Assembly (NCBI GenBank): GCA_025934485.1
Contig: JAICXX010000004.1
Location: 1-64,000 of the forward strand
Direction: 5' to 3'
Length of the DNA stretch: 64,000 bases
Source: Chitinophagaceae bacterium
GTDB lineage: Bacteria; Bacteroidota; Bacteroidia; Chitinophagales; Chitinophagaceae
Of this stretch, positions 1 through 9,782 are shown piece by piece. Position 1 is the first letter of the stretch. The number at the start of each line of letters is the position of its first letter. Position numbers and translations under genes: made by a program. The notes below the pieces were generated by a model. It saw nothing but the letters and a program-made list of their open reading frames with translations. It ran no database searches and was not told where the DNA came from.

Positions 1-117
1 AAGCCCAACACGATCCGGCTGTTGCCGAGCCTGGCACTGAGGAAAAAGGATGCAAATGAGTTCCTGGAAGCCATCCAGGAAGAGATCCACGCCATGAAAA
101 ATGTAGCCGTCAAATAG
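1..117 (+). CDS. argD: Acetylornithine (or succinylornithine) aminotransferase, C-terminal end
   Basis: An open frame enters from the left edge and ends with TAG at 115-117, giving the last 38 residues of a protein. The segment IRLLPSLAL followed by a short amphipathic helix ending in ...NVAVK resembles the C-terminus of class III PLP aminotransferases of the ArgD family, where an R-L-L-P-P/S-L segment comes shortly before the end. The position directly in front of argF' and argB supports this. ArgD transfers an amino group from glutamate to the N-acylated glutamate semialdehyde. The catalytic lysine and PLP site lie outside the window, so the identity rests on the tail and on context. Confidence 0.72.
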   Translation, partial: KPNTIRLLPSLALRKKDANEFLEAIQEEIHAMKNVAVK

Positions 118-126
118 TTATAAACG

Positions 127-1092
127 ATGAAGAATTTTATTTCCGCCGCAGATGTCACCGACATCGACAGCCTGGTAGCCAAGGCCCTCGCGTACAAAGC
201 CGATCCGTTGAAAGATAAAAACCTCGGGGCAAATAAACGCGTCGGTATGTTGTTTCTCAATCCCAGCATGCGTACGCGTCTGTCGACACAGATCGCCGCA
301 CAAAATCTCGGTGCGGAACCCATCGTCTTCAATGTCGACAAGGAAGGCTGGGCGCTGGAATTCGAAGAAGAGGCCATCATGAGCGGAAATACCGTCGAAC
401 ACGTGAAGGATGCCGCCCCGATCATGGGCAACTATTTCGACGTCCTCTGTATCCGCACCTTCCCGTCGTTAAAGAACAAGGAGGACGATTATAGCGAGCT
501 GTACATTAAACAATTCATCAAATATTCGGGCATTCCCGTGGTAAGCCTGGAGAGCGCAACGCTGCACCCCCTGCAGAGCCTCACGGATATCATCACGATA
601 ACCGAGTCGCTCGAGGCTCAACGCACCACACGCAAGCCCAGGATCGTCCTCACCTGGGCGCCGCACGTAAAGGCGTTGCCGCAGTGCGTAGCTAATAGCT
701 TTTCCCAATGGGTGAATGCCTGGGGTAAGGCGGACTTCGTGATCACGCACCCCGAAGATTATGAATTGGACACCCGATTCACAAAAGGGGCGACCATCAC
801 ACACGACCAGGACTCCGCGCTCAAAGACGCCGATTTCGTCTATGTCAAGAACTGGAGCACCTATGCCGATTACGGTAAGATCTATAACAACGACCCGGAA
901 TGGATGCTGACCAATGAGAAGCTGCAAGCGACGAATAACGCGAAGGTCATGCACTGTCTCCCCGTTCGGCGTAACGTCGAGCTGAGCGATGAGATCCTCG
1001 ACGGACCTTCCAGCATCGTGACCCGGGAAGCCTCTAACCGGGTATGGGCGGCACAAGCCGTGCTGGCGGAGATCCTGCGGCATAAAAGATAA
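127..1092 (+). CDS. argF': N-acylornithine carbamoyltransferase (ArgF' type, probably N-succinylornithine)
   Basis: The 321-residue product carbamoylates an N-acylated ornithine rather than free ornithine, the arginine route known from Bacteroides and Xanthomonas. The carbamoyl-phosphate loop is SMRTRLSTQ (residues 47-55), HPLQSLTD follows near residue 175, and MHCLPVRRN lies near residue 280. These motifs match the B. fragilis succinylornithine enzyme as I remember it, with nearly equal length. Residue 90, which separates acetyl- (Glu) from succinylornithine (Pro) enzymes in published work, is Val here, which argues against the acetyl type. The start is 9 bases after argD and 3 bases separate its stop from argB, so it sits within one operon. 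The acyl group assignment is inference. Confidence 0.9.
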   Translation: MKNFISAADVTDIDSLVAKALAYKADPLKDKNLGANKRVGMLFLNPSMRTRLSTQIAAQNLGAEPIVFNVDKEGWALEFEEEAIMSGNTVEHVKDAAPIMGNYFDVLCIRTFPSLKNKEDDYSELYIKQFIKYSGIPVVSLESATLHPLQSLTDIITITESLEAQRTTRKPRIVLTWAPHVKALPQCVANSFSQWVNAWGKADFVITHPEDYELDTRFTKGATITHDQDSALKDADFVYVKNWSTYADYGKIYNNDPEWMLTNEKLQATNNAKVMHCLPVRRNVELSDEILDGPSSIVTREASNRVWAAQAVLAEILRHKR

Positions 1093-1095
1093 GCT

Positions 1096-1878
1096 ATGCA
1101 ATTATCCATTATCAAGATAAGCGGAAACATCATCGATGACGACAGCAGGCTTTCGGCGTTCCTCGATAACTTCGCAGCCGTACCGGGAAAAAAGATCCTG
1201 GTGCATGGCGGCGGTAAATTAGCCACCAAGGTGGCGGAAGGGCTTGGCGTACAGCAGCAGCTGGTGGATGGGCGGCGGATCACGGATGCAGAGACATTGA
1301 AGATCGTGACGATGGTCTATGCCGGCACGATCAACAAAAATATCGTTGCGCAATTGCAGGCACGGGGATGTTCGGCTATCGGACTCACCGGCGCGGATGG
1401 CAACGCCATCCTTTCGCACAAACGCACCCATGCGTCCATCGATTACGGCTATGTAGGCGACGTGGATGTAGTGAACACCAGCCTGCTGACCAGCATGCTC
1501 CTGCTCGACAAGACCCTGGTCTTCGCTCCCATCACCCATGACGGCAAAGGACAATTGCTCAATACCAACGCCGATACCATCGCGCAGGAGCTCGCCCGGG
1601 CGCTGAGCGCGGGTTTCGAGGTCAGCCTCATCTATTCTTTCGAAAAAAGCGGGGTCCTTCTGAATGCCGATGATGATACTTCGGTGATCGGCCGGCTTAC
1701 CGCCGCCGATTATGAAGACCTCAAAGACCGCAAGGTGATCTTCGCCGGGATGATCCCTAAGCTGGATAATGCCTTCGCCGCGCTGCGCAGTGGCGTCACC
1801 CGCGTGATCATCGGCCGGGCTGAAGAATTGCCCCTTTTACTCACCGGGCGGTCCGGCACAACTATACAACATGCATAG
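1096..1878 (+). CDS. argB: N-acetylglutamate kinase
   Basis: The 260-residue protein phosphorylates the gamma-carboxylate of N-acylglutamate with ATP, the second step of arginine synthesis. Visible signatures are the N-terminal Lys8 of the KISG strand, the glycine-rich loop VHGGGK (residues 36-41), GLTGADGN near residue 97, and NTNADTIA near residue 153. The length is typical of the amino-acid kinase family and there is no N-terminal extension of the kind linked to hexameric, strongly arginine-inhibited enzymes. The stop overlaps the start of the following deacylase by 8 bases, pointing to translational coupling. Confidence 0.93.
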   Translation: MQLSIIKISGNIIDDDSRLSAFLDNFAAVPGKKILVHGGGKLATKVAEGLGVQQQLVDGRRITDAETLKIVTMVYAGTINKNIVAQLQARGCSAIGLTGADGNAILSHKRTHASIDYGYVGDVDVVNTSLLTSMLLLDKTLVFAPITHDGKGQLLNTNADTIAQELARALSAGFEVSLIYSFEKSGVLLNADDDTSVIGRLTAADYEDLKDRKVIFAGMIPKLDNAFAALRSGVTRVIIGRAEELPLLLTGRSGTTIQHA

Positions 1879-2932
1879 CGAACTATATACGGAAGCAGTA
1901 GCGCTATTGAAAAAGCTGATCGCACAACCTTCCTTCAGCAAAGAAGAAGAAAAGACTGCGGACCTCATTGCCGGCTATCTCGATTCGAAAGGGGTGCCGG
2001 CACACCGGCTGCAAAACAATATCTGGTCAAGAAACAAATATTTCGATCCGGGCAAACCTACCATCCTGCTCAATAGTCACCATGATACGGTCAAGCCGAA
2101 TAAGGCGTATACCCTCGACCCTTTCGATCCCCTCGAAAAGGATGGAAAGCTCTATGGTCTGGGCAGCAATGATGCCGGTGGTTGCCTGGTGTCGCTGATC
2201 GCTGTATTCCTGCATTTTTTTGATCGCAAGGACCTTTCGCATAACCTGATCCTCGCAGCCTCCGCGGAGGAAGAGATCTCGGGGCACAACGGCATCGAAC
2301 TGCTGCTGCCCATGCTCGGCAGGATCGAGTTCGGTATCGTCGGCGAACCTACGAAGCTGGATCTCGCCGTGGCGGAAAAAGGGCTGCTGGTGCTGGATTG
2401 CGTGAGCCAGGGGAAAGCCGGCCACGCCGCACGGGAGGAAGGCGAGAACGCGATCTACAAGGCAATGAAGGATATCGAATGGTTCCATACGTACCGGGCC
2501 CCGAAGGTCTCCGATCTCCTGGGGCCGGTAAAGATGAGCGTCACCGTGATCGAAACCGATAACCGCGCCCACAATGTAGTTCCATCGCAATGCCATTTTG
2601 TAGTGGATGTCCGGGTGAACGAATGTTATACCTTCGAAGACCTGCTGGACATTATCCGCGGCCATGTTCAATGCGAGATAACACCGCGCAGCCTGCGGAT
2701 GCGGTCGTCCGGCATCGCCCCGGATCACCCCATTGTCCGATCCGGTCTGCGGCTGGGCCGTAGCTGTTATGGCAGCCCCACGACATCGGACAAGGCCCTG
2801 ATGCCTTTCCCGGCGCTGAAGACCGGCCCCGGCGACTCGGCACGCAGCCATACGGCGGACGAGTTTATTTTTTTAAAAGAGATCGAGGAAGGAATTTCAG
2901 GATATATTGAACTATTGAAACCTTTATTATGA
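1871..2932 (+). CDS. argE: M20 family N-acylornithine deacylase
   Basis: This 353-residue M20 metallopeptidase should remove the acyl group from N-acylornithine or N-acylcitrulline. The di-zinc site is readable: His70 in SHHDTV, Asp101 in GLGSNDAGG, the Glu pair in SAEEEIS (133-135), and GEPT near residue 158. A late TSDK...HTADEFI segment supplies the final metal-binding His. In an operon with an ArgF' enzyme the natural substrate would be N-acylcitrulline. The gene overlaps argB by 8 bases and argH by 4 (ATGA). ArgE and DapE cannot be told apart by motif alone, so the role rests on operon context. Confidence 0.85.
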   Translation: MHSELYTEAVALLKKLIAQPSFSKEEEKTADLIAGYLDSKGVPAHRLQNNIWSRNKYFDPGKPTILLNSHHDTVKPNKAYTLDPFDPLEKDGKLYGLGSNDAGGCLVSLIAVFLHFFDRKDLSHNLILAASAEEEISGHNGIELLLPMLGRIEFGIVGEPTKLDLAVAEKGLLVLDCVSQGKAGHAAREEGENAIYKAMKDIEWFHTYRAPKVSDLLGPVKMSVTVIETDNRAHNVVPSQCHFVVDVRVNECYTFEDLLDIIRGHVQCEITPRSLRMRSSGIAPDHPIVRSGLRLGRSCYGSPTTSDKALMPFPALKTGPGDSARSHTADEFIFLKEIEEGISGYIELLKPLL

Positions 2933-4242
2933 GCGGAAACAAGATTTGGAGCAAAGCAGCCACCAATACTTCGGCGCGGGTCGAAACCTTCACAGTAGGC
3001 CGTGATAAAGAATTCGACGTACTGCTGGCCGAATACGATGTATTGGGCTCGCTCGCACATACGAAGATGCTGGCGTCCGTGGGACTGCTGAGTGAAGAAG
3101 ACCTGGAAAAGGTACAAAAGGGCCTCCATGAGATCCTTGATGAGATCCGCGGCGGACAATTCGGCATAGAACCCGAAATCGAAGACGTACATTCACAGGT
3201 AGAATTCCTGCTCACCCAGCGGGTTGGCGAAGCGGGTAAGAAGATCCATAGCGGCCGCAGCCGGAACGACCAGGTCGCCGTAGATATCAAGCTATACCTG
3301 CGGGCACAGGTCCTCGCCATAAAAGAAGAGGTCAAACAGCTCTTCGATCTGCTGATCGGTCTCAGCGAACAATACAAGGATAAGCTGCTCCCCGGCTATA
3401 CGCATCTGCAGATCGCCATGCCTTCCTCTTTCGGTCTCTGGTTCGGTGCGTATGCGGAAAGCCTTATCGATGACCTCGAGGTCCTGGCGGCAGCCTACCA
3501 GGTGGCCGACAAGAATCCGCTTGGCAGCGGGGCCGGATATGGTTCCTCGTTTCCGTTGAACAGGACCATGACCACGGAACTGCTTCATTTCCGCACCCTC
3601 AACTATAACTCCGTTTACGCACAGATGAGCCGTGGCAAAACCGAAAAGATCGTAGCCATGGGGCTCGCCACTATCGCCGCAACGCTCAGCCGGCTGGCCA
3701 TGGATTGCTGTTTGTATATCAATCAGAACTTCGGGTTTATCTCCTTCCCGCCGGAACTCACTACGGGCAGCAGCATCATGCCTCATAAAAAGAACCCGGA
3801 CGTGTTCGAGCTTATCCGCGCCAAATGCAACCGGATCCAAAGCACACCAAACGAGCTGACCCTGCTGATCAATAACCTGCCGTCGGGCTATCATCGCGAT
3901 CTGCAGCTCACCAAGGAGATCCTTTTCCCCGGTATCGAAGAACTCACCGGCTGCTTGCAGATGACGCGGCTGATGCTTTCGCATATCGAGATCAAGGACA
4001 ATATCCTGGAAGACGCTAAATACAAATATCTCTTTAGCGTGGAGGCCGTCAACGAGCTGGTCAACAAAGGAATCTCTTTCCGGGAGGCCTATAAAGAGAT
4101 CGGCAACCAGATCGACCGGGGAGAGTTTAATTTCGACTATCGTCGCGGGTTACATCATACCCACGAGGGAAGCATCGGAAATCTCTGCAACGACCATATC
4201 GTGGCCGAAATGGAAAAAGTTTTAGCGAAATATAACACTTGA
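2929..4242 (+). CDS. argH: Argininosuccinate lyase
   Basis: The 437-residue enzyme splits argininosuccinate into arginine and fumarate, the last step of the pathway. It has the fumarase/aspartase superfamily signature GSSIMPHKKNPD, the SGRSRNDQ segment near residue 108, and the TH-L-Q motif GYTHLQIAMPS. The length is somewhat below the approximately 457 residues common in proteobacteria. The start overlaps the deacylase stop (ATGA at 2929-2932). This is the last gene of the operon in the window. argG and argC are not here and presumably lie upstream. Confidence 0.95.
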   Translation: MSGNKIWSKAATNTSARVETFTVGRDKEFDVLLAEYDVLGSLAHTKMLASVGLLSEEDLEKVQKGLHEILDEIRGGQFGIEPEIEDVHSQVEFLLTQRVGEAGKKIHSGRSRNDQVAVDIKLYLRAQVLAIKEEVKQLFDLLIGLSEQYKDKLLPGYTHLQIAMPSSFGLWFGAYAESLIDDLEVLAAAYQVADKNPLGSGAGYGSSFPLNRTMTTELLHFRTLNYNSVYAQMSRGKTEKIVAMGLATIAATLSRLAMDCCLYINQNFGFISFPPELTTGSSIMPHKKNPDVFELIRAKCNRIQSTPNELTLLINNLPSGYHRDLQLTKEILFPGIEELTGCLQMTRLMLSHIEIKDNILEDAKYKYLFSVEAVNELVNKGISFREAYKEIGNQIDRGEFNFDYRRGLHHTHEGSIGNLCNDHIVAEMEKVLAKYNT

Positions 4243-4286
4243 TTTAGCCAAAAGAAGCGGAACTTAGGGTAATCAAATGCAAATTT

Positions 4287-5930
4287 ATGGCGCTAAGTCC
4301 TTTAGCCGGGCAGCTTCCCGATCCGTCCACGCTGATCAATGTGCCCGCATTGATAACGGCCTACTATACAGGCACCCCCGATCCTTCGATACCCGACCAA
4401 CGCATCGCCTTCGGAACGAGCGGACACCGCGGCGGCGCGCTCCGGAATAGTTTTAACGAGGCCCATATCCTGGCCATCACACAGGCCATTTGCCGATACC
4501 GGAAAAACAACGGTATCGATGGCCCGCTTTTTATGGGAATGGACACCCACGCCTTGTCGACGCCCGCCCACGCGACCGCCCTCGAAGTACTCGCGGCAAA
4601 CGGAGTGGAGACGATGATCGCAGTGGCCGATGAATACACCCCCACCCCTGCGGTGTCGCACGCCATCCTTATGTACAACCAAGGTAGGACAAAAGGCCTC
4701 GCCGATGGTATCATCATCACCCCCAGCCACAACCCGCCCGATGATGGCGGTTTCAAATACAACCCGCCCAATGGCGGACCGGCGGAAACGGACATCACTA
4801 AATGGATCGAGTCCACCGCCAACGGATTCCTGGAAAATAAACTCTCCGACGTCAAACGGACACCATTCGAACGCGCCCTGAAAGCTTCTACCACTCACCG
4901 GCATGACTATTTGAATAATTATGTCAATGATCTTGGCAATGTGTTGGACATGGATGCGATCCGGGGCGGATCGGCAAAGCTCGGGGTAGATCCTCTCGGT
5001 GGCGCCGGTGTCCATTATTGGGGACCTATCGTAGAAAAATACAAGCTCAACCTCACGGTAACCAACAAGCTTGTCGATCCTACCTTTCGTTTTATGACCA
5101 TCGACCACGATGGCAAGATCAGGATGGACCCTTCGTCGCCGTATGCGATGCGTAGCCTGCTCGACAAGAAAGATCAGTTCGATGTGGCCTTTGCCTGCGA
5201 CACAGATCACGACCGTCATGGGATCGTCACCAAACATGCCGGGCTGCTACCGCCCAACCACTATCTCTGCGTTTGCATCGACTATCTCTTTCGGAACAGG
5301 CCGGGTTGGGACGCAAAAGCTGCGGTGGGCAAGACCGTGGTCAGCAGCGCACTCATCGATCGCGTTACGAAACAGGCGGGGCGCAACCTGTATGAAGTCC
5401 CCGTAGGTTTTAAATATTTCGTCGATGGTCTGGTAGACGGCAGCCTGGGATTCGTAGGCGAAGAAAGCGCGGGCGCCGCCTTCCTCCGGCGTGACGGTAA
5501 GGTGTGGACCACGGACAAGGATGGCTTCATTCCCGCGCTGCTCTCCGCCGAGATCATGGCAAAGACCGGCCGTGATCCGGGCGAGATCTATGAAGAGCTC
5601 ACGAAAAAGCTGGGTGACCCTGTGTACGACCGGATCGACGCCAAAGCGACGACCGCGCAAAAGAAAGCGCTGGCCCAGCTGAATCCCGCACAGATCCAAC
5701 AAAAAGAAATGGCAGGCGAGCCGATAAAATCGATGCTCACCAATGCACCCGGTAACAACGCCGGTATCGGTGGGCTGAAGGTCTCTACCGACAACGGCTG
5801 GTTCGCGGCAAGGCCGTCCGGCACGGAAGAGATCTACAAGATCTATGCGGAGAGTTTTCTCGGCAAGGACCATTTGCAACTCATCCTCGGCGACGCACAG
5901 AACATAGTAGATAAAGCGATCGGAAAATAA
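4287..5930 (+). CDS. pgm: Phosphoglucomutase (alpha-D-glucose phosphate-specific)
   Basis: The 547-residue cytosolic enzyme interconverts glucose-1-phosphate and glucose-6-phosphate. The phosphoserine loop is TPSHNP with Ser147, the Mg-binding loop is ACDTDHDRHG near residue 308, the sugar-binding loop is GEESAGA near residue 392, and the phosphate-binding loop is ARPSGTEEIYKIYAE near the C-terminus. The length and the HNPPDDGGFKYNPPNGG segment match the GlcPGM (Pgm) subgroup rather than phosphoglucosamine mutase. It starts 44 bases after argH and 11 bases precede glgP, so pgm-glgP form a functional pair in which phosphorolysis products enter glycolysis. Confidence 0.95.
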   Translation: MALSPLAGQLPDPSTLINVPALITAYYTGTPDPSIPDQRIAFGTSGHRGGALRNSFNEAHILAITQAICRYRKNNGIDGPLFMGMDTHALSTPAHATALEVLAANGVETMIAVADEYTPTPAVSHAILMYNQGRTKGLADGIIITPSHNPPDDGGFKYNPPNGGPAETDITKWIESTANGFLENKLSDVKRTPFERALKASTTHRHDYLNNYVNDLGNVLDMDAIRGGSAKLGVDPLGGAGVHYWGPIVEKYKLNLTVTNKLVDPTFRFMTIDHDGKIRMDPSSPYAMRSLLDKKDQFDVAFACDTDHDRHGIVTKHAGLLPPNHYLCVCIDYLFRNRPGWDAKAAVGKTVVSSALIDRVTKQAGRNLYEVPVGFKYFVDGLVDGSLGFVGEESAGAAFLRRDGKVWTTDKDGFIPALLSAEIMAKTGRDPGEIYEELTKKLGDPVYDRIDAKATTAQKKALAQLNPAQIQQKEMAGEPIKSMLTNAPGNNAGIGGLKVSTDNGWFAARPSGTEEIYKIYAESFLGKDHLQLILGDAQNIVDKAIGK

Positions 5931-5941
5931 ACAAAGCAGCT

Positions 5942-8470
5942 ATGAGCACGGTGAATACACTCTATGGCATTCCGGCCAGCAGTCCGGAGGCCACGAAAAT
6001 GGAAGGCTTCGATATATTGGTCTCTTTGGCGCTCGATATGCGCTGGTCCTGGAATCACGATGCGGATGAACTCTGGCAACAGCTGGCGCCGGCTCTTTGG
6101 GATGAAACACACAATCCCTGGCTGGTGGTGCAGAGCGTCGGCGGAGACCATGTACGTTGGCTTCTTTCTTCACCGGCTTTTAAACAAAAACTCGATTCCA
6201 TCGCCCGCCTGCGGGAAGAAGAAGATACCCGTCAAAGCTGGTTTGACACGACCTATCCCAACTCTATCCTGAAAAAGGTGGCGTACTTCAGCATGGAATT
6301 CATGCTGGGCGAGTCCTTGCCTATCTATGTAGGTGGTCTTGGGAATGTCGCGGGCGACCAGCTGAAATCGGCCAGCGATCTCGGTGTTCCCGTGGTAGGC
6401 ATCGGTCTCCTGTACCAAAGAGGTTATTTCCGTCAATACATCGACCCCTATGGAAACCAGGTCGCCTATACTCCATCCAATGACCCGGGGCAATTGCCCG
6501 TGATGCCCCTCCGGCTGCCAAACGGAGAATGGCTCCGCATCCAAATCACCCTGCAGGGAAAATCGGTGTGGCTCAGGGCGTGGCAGGTCAAGGTGGGACG
6601 GACTAAACTATATCTGCTCGACAGCAATGACGCCGGCAATTTGCCCGAACACCGCGAGATCACGGCCGAAGTATATGGCGGCGGCATGGAAATGCGTATC
6701 ATGCAGGAGATCGTACTGGGTATCGGCGGTTGGCGATTGCTCAAAGCATTGGGAATATCACCCGAGGTATGTCACCTCAACGAGGGACATGCCGCTTTCG
6801 TTGTGCTCGAACGCGCCCTCGACCATATGCAGAAAACGGGGTGCAATTTTGAAACGGCGCTGACGATCACGCGCTCCGGAAATCTCTTCACAACGCACAC
6901 GGCCGTGGCGGCGGGCTTCGACCATTTCGATCCCTCGCTCGTGGAAAAATATCTCGCCGGCTATGCGCAGAAAGAGCTGGGTATCTCGCTCAATGACCTG
7001 CTGGCTTTGGGCCGGGCAAATCCGGGCAATCCATATGAAGGGTTCAATATGGCCTATCTCGCCGTACATGGCAGCAGCGTCATCAATGGCGTCAGCAAAT
7101 TGCACGGCGCGGTAAGCCGTCATCTTTTTGAGCCGTTGTTCCAACGCTGGCCCACGGAAGAGGTACCGATCGCCCATATCACCAATGGCGTCCATATGCC
7201 CACCTGGGAGGGTGACAATGCCGACAAGCTTTGGACCGACGCCATTGCAACAGATCGTTGGAAATGGCCCACCGAGGACTTCCAGCATGCCATCGAGAAA
7301 TTGTCCGACGAAAAGATCTGGGAAATGCGCAACGCTGCCCGTGCCGCCCTCATCGACTTCATCCGGAACGAGTCCGCGGGTCTGCTCGCCGCTTATGGCG
7401 CCGCGCGGGAAGCCATCGACGCCGCACAGAAGCTCTTTGCACCCAACGTGCTTACGATAGGCTTTGCCCGCCGTTTCGTTGCCTATAAACGGCCTGACCT
7501 GCTGCTGATGGATCAGGACCGGCTGGTTCGATTGCTTACCAACTATGAGCAGCCTGTACAGTTGGTGATCGCCGGTAAGGCGCCGCCGGCCGACCAAAGC
7601 GGACGCGATCTGATCAAAGGATGGGTCCAGTTCATCCAGCGCACGGGGCTGACGCAACATGTCATCTTTCTCAGCGATTACGATATGCTCATGGCGGCTC
7701 ACCTGGTTGGCGGCATGGATGTCTGGCTGAATACGCCCCAACGCCCATGGGAAGCCAGCGGCACCAGCGGTATGAAGGTCCTGGTGAACGGCGGCCTCAA
7801 CCTGAGCGAGCTGGATGGCTGGTGGGTGGAAGCCTATACCCCCGAAGTGGGCTGGGCACTCGGCGACGGGCAGGAGCATCCCAACGACTCCGGTCTGAAC
7901 TGGCGGGAAGCCCAACAGCTTTTCGACACCCTCGAACAACAGGTCATCCCGGAATTCTATAACCGCCGCGCCGATGGCATCCCGGGGGCATGGGTAAAGC
8001 GCGTGCGCAGAAGCATGGCCACGCTGACCCCGTATTTTTCATCGAACCGAACGGTACGCGAATACGCCGAGAAATTCTATCTGACCGCGGCGAAGGCCTA
8101 TCTCAACCGCGCGGCGTATGACAACGCCCGCGGGAAAAAGATCGTCCAGTGGAGACATGAGGTCGACCAGCATTGGCCGAATCTAAAGTTTGGCGAGTTC
8201 AAGGCGGATACCCGGCAGGACCAGCATTTTTTTGAAGTCCAGGTATCTTTGGATGGGTGCAACCCCGATAGCATCCGCGTACAGCTGGTCGCAGGCTCTC
8301 CGCTTGTCAGCATCGATATGCAACCGGGTGAGACGGGCGACGGATGGACGCGATATACCGCCGCGGTGCCTTCGGAGCGACCTGCCGGAGACTATACGGC
8401 AAGGATCGTCGCCCGGAACGACGAGATCTCGATCCCGCTGGAATACCAGCGGATATTATGGCAGCATTGA
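5942..8470 (+). CDS. glgP: Alpha-glucan (glycogen/maltodextrin) phosphorylase
   Basis: The 842-residue GT35 protein releases glucose-1-phosphate from alpha-1,4-glucans. It begins with a DUF3417-like region (LVSLALDMRWSWNHDADELW, residues 26-45), typical of the short bacterial phosphorylases. The PLP region is recognisable in EASGTSGMKVLVNGG and the following NLSELDGWWVEAY. The C-terminal extension of roughly 100 residues after the catalytic core is predicted beta-rich. Gene order pgm-glgP makes glucan breakdown the likely role. The stop lies 16 bases from the convergent gene at 8487, leaving no room for a separate terminator. Confidence 0.92.
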   Translation: MSTVNTLYGIPASSPEATKMEGFDILVSLALDMRWSWNHDADELWQQLAPALWDETHNPWLVVQSVGGDHVRWLLSSPAFKQKLDSIARLREEEDTRQSWFDTTYPNSILKKVAYFSMEFMLGESLPIYVGGLGNVAGDQLKSASDLGVPVVGIGLLYQRGYFRQYIDPYGNQVAYTPSNDPGQLPVMPLRLPNGEWLRIQITLQGKSVWLRAWQVKVGRTKLYLLDSNDAGNLPEHREITAEVYGGGMEMRIMQEIVLGIGGWRLLKALGISPEVCHLNEGHAAFVVLERALDHMQKTGCNFETALTITRSGNLFTTHTAVAAGFDHFDPSLVEKYLAGYAQKELGISLNDLLALGRANPGNPYEGFNMAYLAVHGSSVINGVSKLHGAVSRHLFEPLFQRWPTEEVPIAHITNGVHMPTWEGDNADKLWTDAIATDRWKWPTEDFQHAIEKLSDEKIWEMRNAARAALIDFIRNESAGLLAAYGAAREAIDAAQKLFAPNVLTIGFARRFVAYKRPDLLLMDQDRLVRLLTNYEQPVQLVIAGKAPPADQSGRDLIKGWVQFIQRTGLTQHVIFLSDYDMLMAAHLVGGMDVWLNTPQRPWEASGTSGMKVLVNGGLNLSELDGWWVEAYTPEVGWALGDGQEHPNDSGLNWREAQQLFDTLEQQVIPEFYNRRADGIPGAWVKRVRRSMATLTPYFSSNRTVREYAEKFYLTAAKAYLNRAAYDNARGKKIVQWRHEVDQHWPNLKFGEFKADTRQDQHFFEVQVSLDGCNPDSIRVQLVAGSPLVSIDMQPGETGDGWTRYTAAVPSERPAGDYTARIVARNDEISIPLEYQRILWQH

Positions 8471-8486
8471 ATTACCGGGATTAAAA

Positions 8487-9782
8487 TTATCTACCGGCGT
8501 CGGCGAGGAGATCGATGGGTGCGCCATCGCCTTGCAACACGGCTTCCCGGATGGCTCCGGTACCTTCGAACTTGATATTGAGACCCACGATATCCCCAAT
8601 GGTCTTCGCATTGCCGGCGCTGAAAACCGGCCGGCCGTTGAGTGTGATCGTGAGCACATGATCCTTTTCGGTACATACCAGCCGCTGCCACTGCCGGAAA
8701 TCACAGCCAAAGGCGCTCAGATCATGATCTTTACCATTGATCCCATTGCCGAAACCAGGATATAGCCCAAGACTCGAGATACATCCTTTGTCTGATAGAA
8801 CGACAATGATCACACTCTTCTTGCCCTGGACTACGATGTCGATATGCCGGCAAAGACATTGTTCCACCGTAGACGTATTGCGTAAGGTCGTGGTCAGCGA
8901 AAAATGATCCCCGCTTACACCCTGAAAAGGCCGCACGTCGGCAAAGGTTACCCAGGTATCGCTGAAGACCCGGGAGCCGGTTTTTTCACTCAGCGTGGCT
9001 GCGCTGACGGCCAGGGTACCCGAATCACCACGGGTCTCCTGCGCCGAAAGGTACACCGGGTAAGGCTGACGCCCGACGATGGCCTTCCAGCCATTACTGG
9101 CAATATATACTTCCGATTCCCGGCGGATCACGCCGTCAACGACAAGCTTTGCGGTAAAATAACCGGGATAATAGTAGATCGACGTGTGTTGTTTCCCGTT
9201 AGGGTCGACTTTTTCCCGTCGTTTCGGATCCCAGGACTGCTGGATCATCACCTCTTTGGGATGCAGCGGTGTAGCGTCGTAATCGAAGACCACCGAGTTA
9301 GGCAGGCCGTCCGAAGTGCGATGGCTCTCGAATTTGAGCAAAGGCGTAGAGACGGGCGCATGGATAAAGCGGGCGCTAAGCAAAGCCAGCAATCCGGCCA
9401 GCACGACGGTGCCGATGACGAGTGGCGTCAGAATAGGGCGACGATGCGGGTGGGCGGGTGGCAGTGGGACGGCAGGCCGTGTGAGCCCTGGTTGAGCGGG
9501 CGGCGTGGCGGCCGGTGAAGATTTCAATAAAAAGTCCCGCCAACTGTCGAAACCGGCGTAACGGGCGAGGGCATTGAGCGTGGCCGTGGTAGGTGAATGA
9601 TCGTATTTTACCTTCCCCCAGATGCGTTTGAGCGTGGATATACTAAGCTGCACCGATGTCCTTGCGAAGATACGGTCGCCGAGCTCAGCAAAGTCCTCAT
9701 TGGTCCAGGATGCAGCATCACCCCAGCCCAGCGACGCCTCGATCAGGCGTTTACACCGTTCTACATCGGTTTCGTTGTTCAT
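8487..9782 (-). CDS. Membrane-anchored protein with HTH-like N-terminus and lectin-like C-terminus
   Basis: I recognise the architecture but no named gene. Residues 1-88 form a compact helical region whose core (LSISTLKRIWGK, then LNALARYAGFDSWRDF) resembles a helix-turn-helix fold seen at the N-terminus of many Bacteroidota membrane proteins. Residues 89-116 are Pro-rich, 117-138 form a single membrane helix, and the rest should be periplasmic. The first periplasmic part reads like a PKD/Ig-type beta domain, and the end (LVCTEKDHVLTITLNGRPVF) resembles a concanavalin/LamG-type jelly roll. This would fit a one-component regulator or a surface sensor, which is inference. Its ATG shares one base with the stop of the upstream M28 peptidase (TAATG), so the two are translationally coupled. 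Confidence 0.75.
   Translation of the reverse strand: MNNETDVERCKRLIEASLGWGDAASWTNEDFAELGDRIFARTSVQLSISTLKRIWGKVKYDHSPTTATLNALARYAGFDSWRDFLLKSSPAATPPAQPGLTRPAVPLPPAHPHRRPILTPLVIGTVVLAGLLALLSARFIHAPVSTPLLKFESHRTSDGLPNSVVFDYDATPLHPKEVMIQQSWDPKRREKVDPNGKQHTSIYYYPGYFTAKLVVDGVIRRESEVYIASNGWKAIVGRQPYPVYLSAQETRGDSGTLAVSAATLSEKTGSRVFSDTWVTFADVRPFQGVSGDHFSLTTTLRNTSTVEQCLCRHIDIVVQGKKSVIIVVLSDKGCISSLGLYPGFGNGINGKDHDLSAFGCDFRQWQRLVCTEKDHVLTITLNGRPVFSAGNAKTIGDIVGLNIKFEGTGAIREAVLQGDGAPIDLLADAGR

Noticed and set aside
6758-7939. 393-codon minus-strand open frame opposite glgP
   Set aside because: Shadow of the phosphorylase gene.
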